DNA from: Elusimicrobia bacterium RIFOXYB2_FULL_49_7
GTDB lineage: Bacteria > Fibrobacterota > OXYB2-FULL-49-7
DNA length: 9,540 nucleotides
Direction: 5' to 3'
Assembly: GCA_001800515.1 (NCBI GenBank)
Contig: MGVN01000086.1
Span: 1 to 9,540, forward strand
The notes under the pieces were generated by a model. It searched no databases. It had not been told where the DNA came from and saw nothing but the letters and a program-made list of their open reading frames with translations. Position 1 is the stretch's first letter. The number at the start of each line of letters is the position of its first letter. The translations under genes were made by a program, and so were the position numbers. This document shows positions 6,802-9,540 of the stretch, piece by piece.

Positions 6802-8760
6802 TTAATGTGACGACTTATTTTCTGTACGGGAAAAGGGAACAAAGGCTTTTCCCCCGCCTTGGAAATTCAAATTTTTATAAAACTCGACAAAGGTGAGACG
6901 AAGCGGGTGGACAAAGGAGCCAATCATGGCCAACAGGACATTCAGCGTGTGGCCCACTAATAATATCAAAATTGTGAAAAGAAAGAGGGGTGAATTAAAA
7001 TGGCGGATACCGTCCGGGCCGGTAATCATGCCAAAGGCGATTTGAGTAAAGGCGCTGCCTAACAAGCCGCTCGCTAAGCCCAATGCAAACAATCTGAGAT
7101 AAGAAAGGAGATCCCCGATGTATCCGAATATGAAATTATATAAATCCCATAAACCCGTCAATGGCCTCACCAGTATGGATTTTTCAGGGTGATTGAACAA
7201 AAGAAGGAAAAACAGCCCGGAGACGGCCATGCCGAGGTACGCGGTTAAAGAGAGATGCAGGAGAGCGGCGCCGACCGCAAAACGGCCCACTTTCAGTTCC
7301 GCCAGATTAAGATTTAAAAAATTAGTATGGGCAATCAATCCGATGGCCCCTATGCTCATCAGTAAAAAAGAGATCGGATAAAAACCGGCCAGCCACCCGT
7401 TATGTCGTATGGCATGAAGCGTGCGGATGACTGAAGCATAGGTAATCTGAAAAAAACCAAGGCAGACCGCAAAGGCCATGGCCGGATAAACGCTACCGGA
7501 AGCATCTTGAAAAGGGCCTAAAAGGCAAAGATGGTCCGCCCATGCCAATGGGAGCAGGCTTGAACCTTCCGGAATTCCGCTGCCTGCGAAAAGAGTTGAG
7601 CCGAAACAACTGTTTAAAAGAAGTCCGGCCACAACCGCACTTCCTCCCAAGATGGCAACGATGAGCGCGGTAGAGCGTACGATAGGAGAGGCCGCCTTTT
7701 TAAAGGCAATTAACGCGGCAATAGAAATAATGAGGCCATACCCGACATCGCCCAGGCACAGTCCCACAAAAAAGGTGAAGAAAGGGGCAAAGAGAGGAGT
7801 CGGGTCCATCTCATGATACGAGGGCAAGGCGAATAGTCGAGTAATGGGTTCAAACAATCGGAAAAAAGCGTTATTTTCCAGCAGAACCGGAACTTCTTCA
7901 TCCGGAGACGGATCATGGCTTTCCCAGTAACAGGAAAAGGTTTGGAGCAATTCCGAAAGGGGCTTTTCATGATCAGCTCTAAAAAATCCCGTTATAAAAT
8001 AGAGACGTCCCTCTGCCGTGGCCTGAAGGGAACCGCTGACTTGTTCTAATAGGAATTCACTGTGTTGATTTTCTGCGAAGCGGCTCAAGGTCGGAAGCAA
8101 CGGGAACCATTCCTGCAGGCGCTGATGAAGACTTTCGGTTTCCTGTTTCAAGAGAGCCGCTCTTTCTTGGGCCTGAGGCAAAGTACTGTCCGGCAACTTG
8201 ATTTCATTGGCGTGGATAGGTAAGGAAACCGCTCCGTTTTCTATGGCCATAAAAAGCACCTTGCCGTTCTCATGTGATATCACTTCAACGGCCTTGTCGG
8301 TAAGGTCAATGGCATGAAAAACTTTGTCCGGTGCCTCAAAAAAGCGAATAGCGCATCCCTTTTCAGCCAGTTGATTCTGCATAACCGGGCCGTGTTCGCC
8401 CCACGGGGTTAACAGGCGTATGTCGGACAAAACCGCGCTCTGAGCAGACTCATTTTCCTGAATGGCTTTCACGGTGCTTTCGATGCTGTCCAGCATGGTG
8501 AGCGGATCGGATGATGCCGGAGAGGGAAGGACCGGTTTTGTCCGGTTGGCGGAAATGGCGGGCATTACCTTTTCAAGGTAGGCAACCGCCTGCGCGCTCC
8601 GTTTTTTCATCAGATAGAGGGCCTTGAAACGTTCCGTTTCCGTTGCCCCCTCTTCTTTCAGTTCGATCTGAAGGAGGCCCGCTTCCTGAAGTTTTTTCAT
8701 TAACCCACTCTTCTCGGCATGATGAAGCAGAAGGGAGAGTTTCTTCATTTTAACTATCAT
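6802..8760 (-). CDS. atpI: V-type ATP synthase/ATPase subunit I (a-subunit homologue)
   Basis: Membrane stator subunit that forms the ion half-channels against the K ring. From ATG 8760 it is 652 aa. The cytoplasmic N-terminal half (about 1-320) starts MIVKMKKLSLLL, typical of subunit I, and includes a helical part with charged pairs. The membrane half follows FEPITRLFALPSYHEMDPT and contains FFTFFVGLCLGDVGYG at about 327-342, several further helices, and GDLLSYLRLFALGLASG with the essential arginine at about residue 556. The C-terminal SFVHPLRLTFVEFYKNLNF is also a family signature. ATG 8760 is preferred over TTG 8778 because GAAGG (8772-8768) sits 7 nt upstream and the protein then starts at the family's usual MIVxMKK. 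It lies 10 bp after the subunit D gene. Confidence 0.95.
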   Translation of the reverse strand: MIVKMKKLSLLLHHAEKSGLMKKLQEAGLLQIELKEEGATETERFKALYLMKKRSAQAVAYLEKVMPAISANRTKPVLPSPASSDPLTMLDSIESTVKAIQENESAQSAVLSDIRLLTPWGEHGPVMQNQLAEKGCAIRFFEAPDKVFHAIDLTDKAVEVISHENGKVLFMAIENGAVSLPIHANEIKLPDSTLPQAQERAALLKQETESLHQRLQEWFPLLPTLSRFAENQHSEFLLEQVSGSLQATAEGRLYFITGFFRADHEKPLSELLQTFSCYWESHDPSPDEEVPVLLENNAFFRLFEPITRLFALPSYHEMDPTPLFAPFFTFFVGLCLGDVGYGLIISIAALIAFKKAASPIVRSTALIVAILGGSAVVAGLLLNSCFGSTLFAGSGIPEGSSLLPLAWADHLCLLGPFQDASGSVYPAMAFAVCLGFFQITYASVIRTLHAIRHNGWLAGFYPISFLLMSIGAIGLIAHTNFLNLNLAELKVGRFAVGAALLHLSLTAYLGMAVSGLFFLLLFNHPEKSILVRPLTGLWDLYNFIFGYIGDLLSYLRLFALGLASGLLGSAFTQIAFGMITGPDGIRHFNSPLFLFTILILLVGHTLNVLLAMIGSFVHPLRLTFVEFYKNLNFQGGGKAFVPFSRTENKSSH

Positions 8761-8770
8761 TACTATACCT

Positions 8771-9361
8771 TCAGGCAACCGCCAGTCTTGCTTTCAAGAT
8801 TTTCTGGGAGGATTTGGCCAGGTTTTCATCATCTTCTAAAAAGCGCTTGATTTTCCGGAGGGCCTCATCCAGTTCCGGAATCTGGACTTTTTCATATAGA
8901 TTCACTTTTTGAGTTGTTTTTTTTCGGGCATGCTCAATGATGGCATTCTTTTGTTCGGATAATCGAATCGAAACATGGATATTTAGCACTGATTTTAACC
9001 TGTCCAGACCGTTGGGGAACCATGCCGGCGAACTGATGCGACCGAAAAGTGTTTCGCTCAATTCCAGTTCTTCCAGTACCGGTGTTTTAATTCCGGCTAC
9101 TTTTTTCTGTCCTATCTTCACCTCGCTTAATCTGACTAATTCCTTAGGAAATTCCGAAAAAAGACGTATCAGTGGCTCAGTGGATGCCAATAGTTCGCTT
9201 AATTTGGTGCGCAGTCTTTCCGTCTCTTCACGTGCTTTTTTTACCTCCAAACGAAGAGCCGATTCTTTGGCTTTGAGTGTCGGCAAAGCGTTTTTTCGGA
9301 CCAAAAGCGCTTTATTCAGCGTCTGCAAATAGGTCTTATTATACTGAAAATGAAAAGCCAT
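8771..9361 (-). CDS. atpD: V-type ATP synthase/ATPase subunit D (central shaft)
   Basis: Subunit D is the long coiled-coil central stalk that turns inside the A3B3 head and transmits rotation to the K ring. The 196-aa product has the two-helix plan: an N-terminal helix rich in Lys, Leu and Glu (about 8-65, with KAREETERLRTKL), a central globular part (about 70-125), and a C-terminal helix with the family signature KVNLYEKVQIPELDEALRKI at about 152-171, followed by FLEDDENLAKSSQKILK. It lies 3 bp after the stop of subunit B and 10 bp before the chosen atpI start, so all are expected on one message. No strong ribosome site precedes ATG 9361, so translation may rely on coupling with atpB. Confidence 0.93.
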   Translation of the reverse strand: MAFHFQYNKTYLQTLNKALLVRKNALPTLKAKESALRLEVKKAREETERLRTKLSELLASTEPLIRLFSEFPKELVRLSEVKIGQKKVAGIKTPVLEELELSETLFGRISSPAWFPNGLDRLKSVLNIHVSIRLSEQKNAIIEHARKKTTQKVNLYEKVQIPELDEALRKIKRFLEDDENLAKSSQKILKARLAVA

Positions 9362-9364
9362 GAA

Positions 9365-9540
9365 TTATTTCTTACCTGTCCAATATTTATCAATGAGCGT
9401 TTGTTTGATGCTCACCTCTTCTATTGAAAAATAGGAACCGAAGAGCGCCCAAGCGGTATTCAACATTTCATCAATACTGACATTGACATCAATGGCCAGG
9501 AGTTTTCGGGAATAGTCCCGGGCAAAATCCAATGTTCGTC
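9365..9540 (-). CDS. atpB: C-terminal end of V-type ATP synthase/ATPase subunit B (cut by window edge)
   Basis: The last 57 codons of an open frame enter from the right edge and stop with TAA at 9367-9365. The readable product includes RTLDFARDYSRKLLAIDVNV, then SIDEMLNTAWALFGSYFS and ends KQTLIDKYWTGKK. This resembles the helical C-terminal domain of V-type subunit B (pattern of R-x-L-D-F/Y, then a W-x-L-F helix, ending near DKYW). Its position directly before subunit D matches the A-B-D-I-K order of many bacterial V-ATPase operons. Subunit B is the non-catalytic nucleotide-binding partner of A; its nucleotide-binding part is outside the window. The call rests on both C-terminal similarity and gene order. 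Confidence 0.82.
   Translation of the reverse strand, partial: RTLDFARDYSRKLLAIDVNVSIDEMLNTAWALFGSYFSIEEVSIKQTLIDKYWTGKK

Noticed and set aside
8274..8283. GTGATATCAC perfect palindrome resembling a regulator half-site pair
   Set aside because: It is inside atpI coding sequence, far from any start, and the 2-bp spacing between TGTGA-like halves does not fit a CRP/FNR site.

Overview
This window is a compact stretch of housekeeping chromosome from a Gram-negative bacterium, with nearly every base coding. The organism cannot be named from the sequence alone. A V-type ATPase with gene order B-D-I-K, a LeuRS carrying a long insertion ahead of its zinc module (containing RPIAELPIP), a PEGA-domain protein and a small coiled-coil lipoprotein together suggest the FCB or PVC superphyla (for example Fibrobacterota-, Chlorobi- or Planctomycetes-like lineages). 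That placement is inference. No tRNA, rRNA, mobile element, CRISPR array or defence locus was seen.

Layout. On the minus strand at the left edge, prmA (123-947) is followed by the first 48 codons of an unidentified membrane or secreted protein (1-145), whose start overlaps the end of prmA. A short AT-rich gap (948-1043) separates prmA from a divergent plus-strand cluster running to 6335: polyprenyl diphosphate synthase, dapA, a 67-aa coiled-coil lipoprotein, leuS and a PEGA-domain membrane protein. Gaps in this cluster are -11, +35, -4 and +16 bp, so it is probably one transcription unit. It then meets, with only 2 bp between stop codons, a minus-strand V-type ATPase cluster (read B-D-I-K from the right edge towards the centre). 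Subunit B is cut by the window end, and A and the other V1 subunits would lie beyond it.

How the genes fit together. The plus-strand cluster mixes envelope precursor supply (an isoprenoid chain for quinone or carrier lipid; lysine/diaminopimelate for peptidoglycan), two small envelope proteins and leucyl-tRNA charging. The minus-strand cluster encodes the membrane ring (K), stator/channel subunit (I), central shaft (D) and the non-catalytic B subunit of a rotary ATPase. The K subunit retains the residues that bind sodium in the Enterococcus hirae ring, so a Na+-coupled enzyme is a reasonable prediction.

I see no clear evidence of a novel biological system. The points most worth a second look are the predicted Na+ site in the K ring, a terminator-like hairpin inside dapA, the two uncharacterised small envelope proteins beside leuS, and competing hairpins at the start of the plus-strand cluster.
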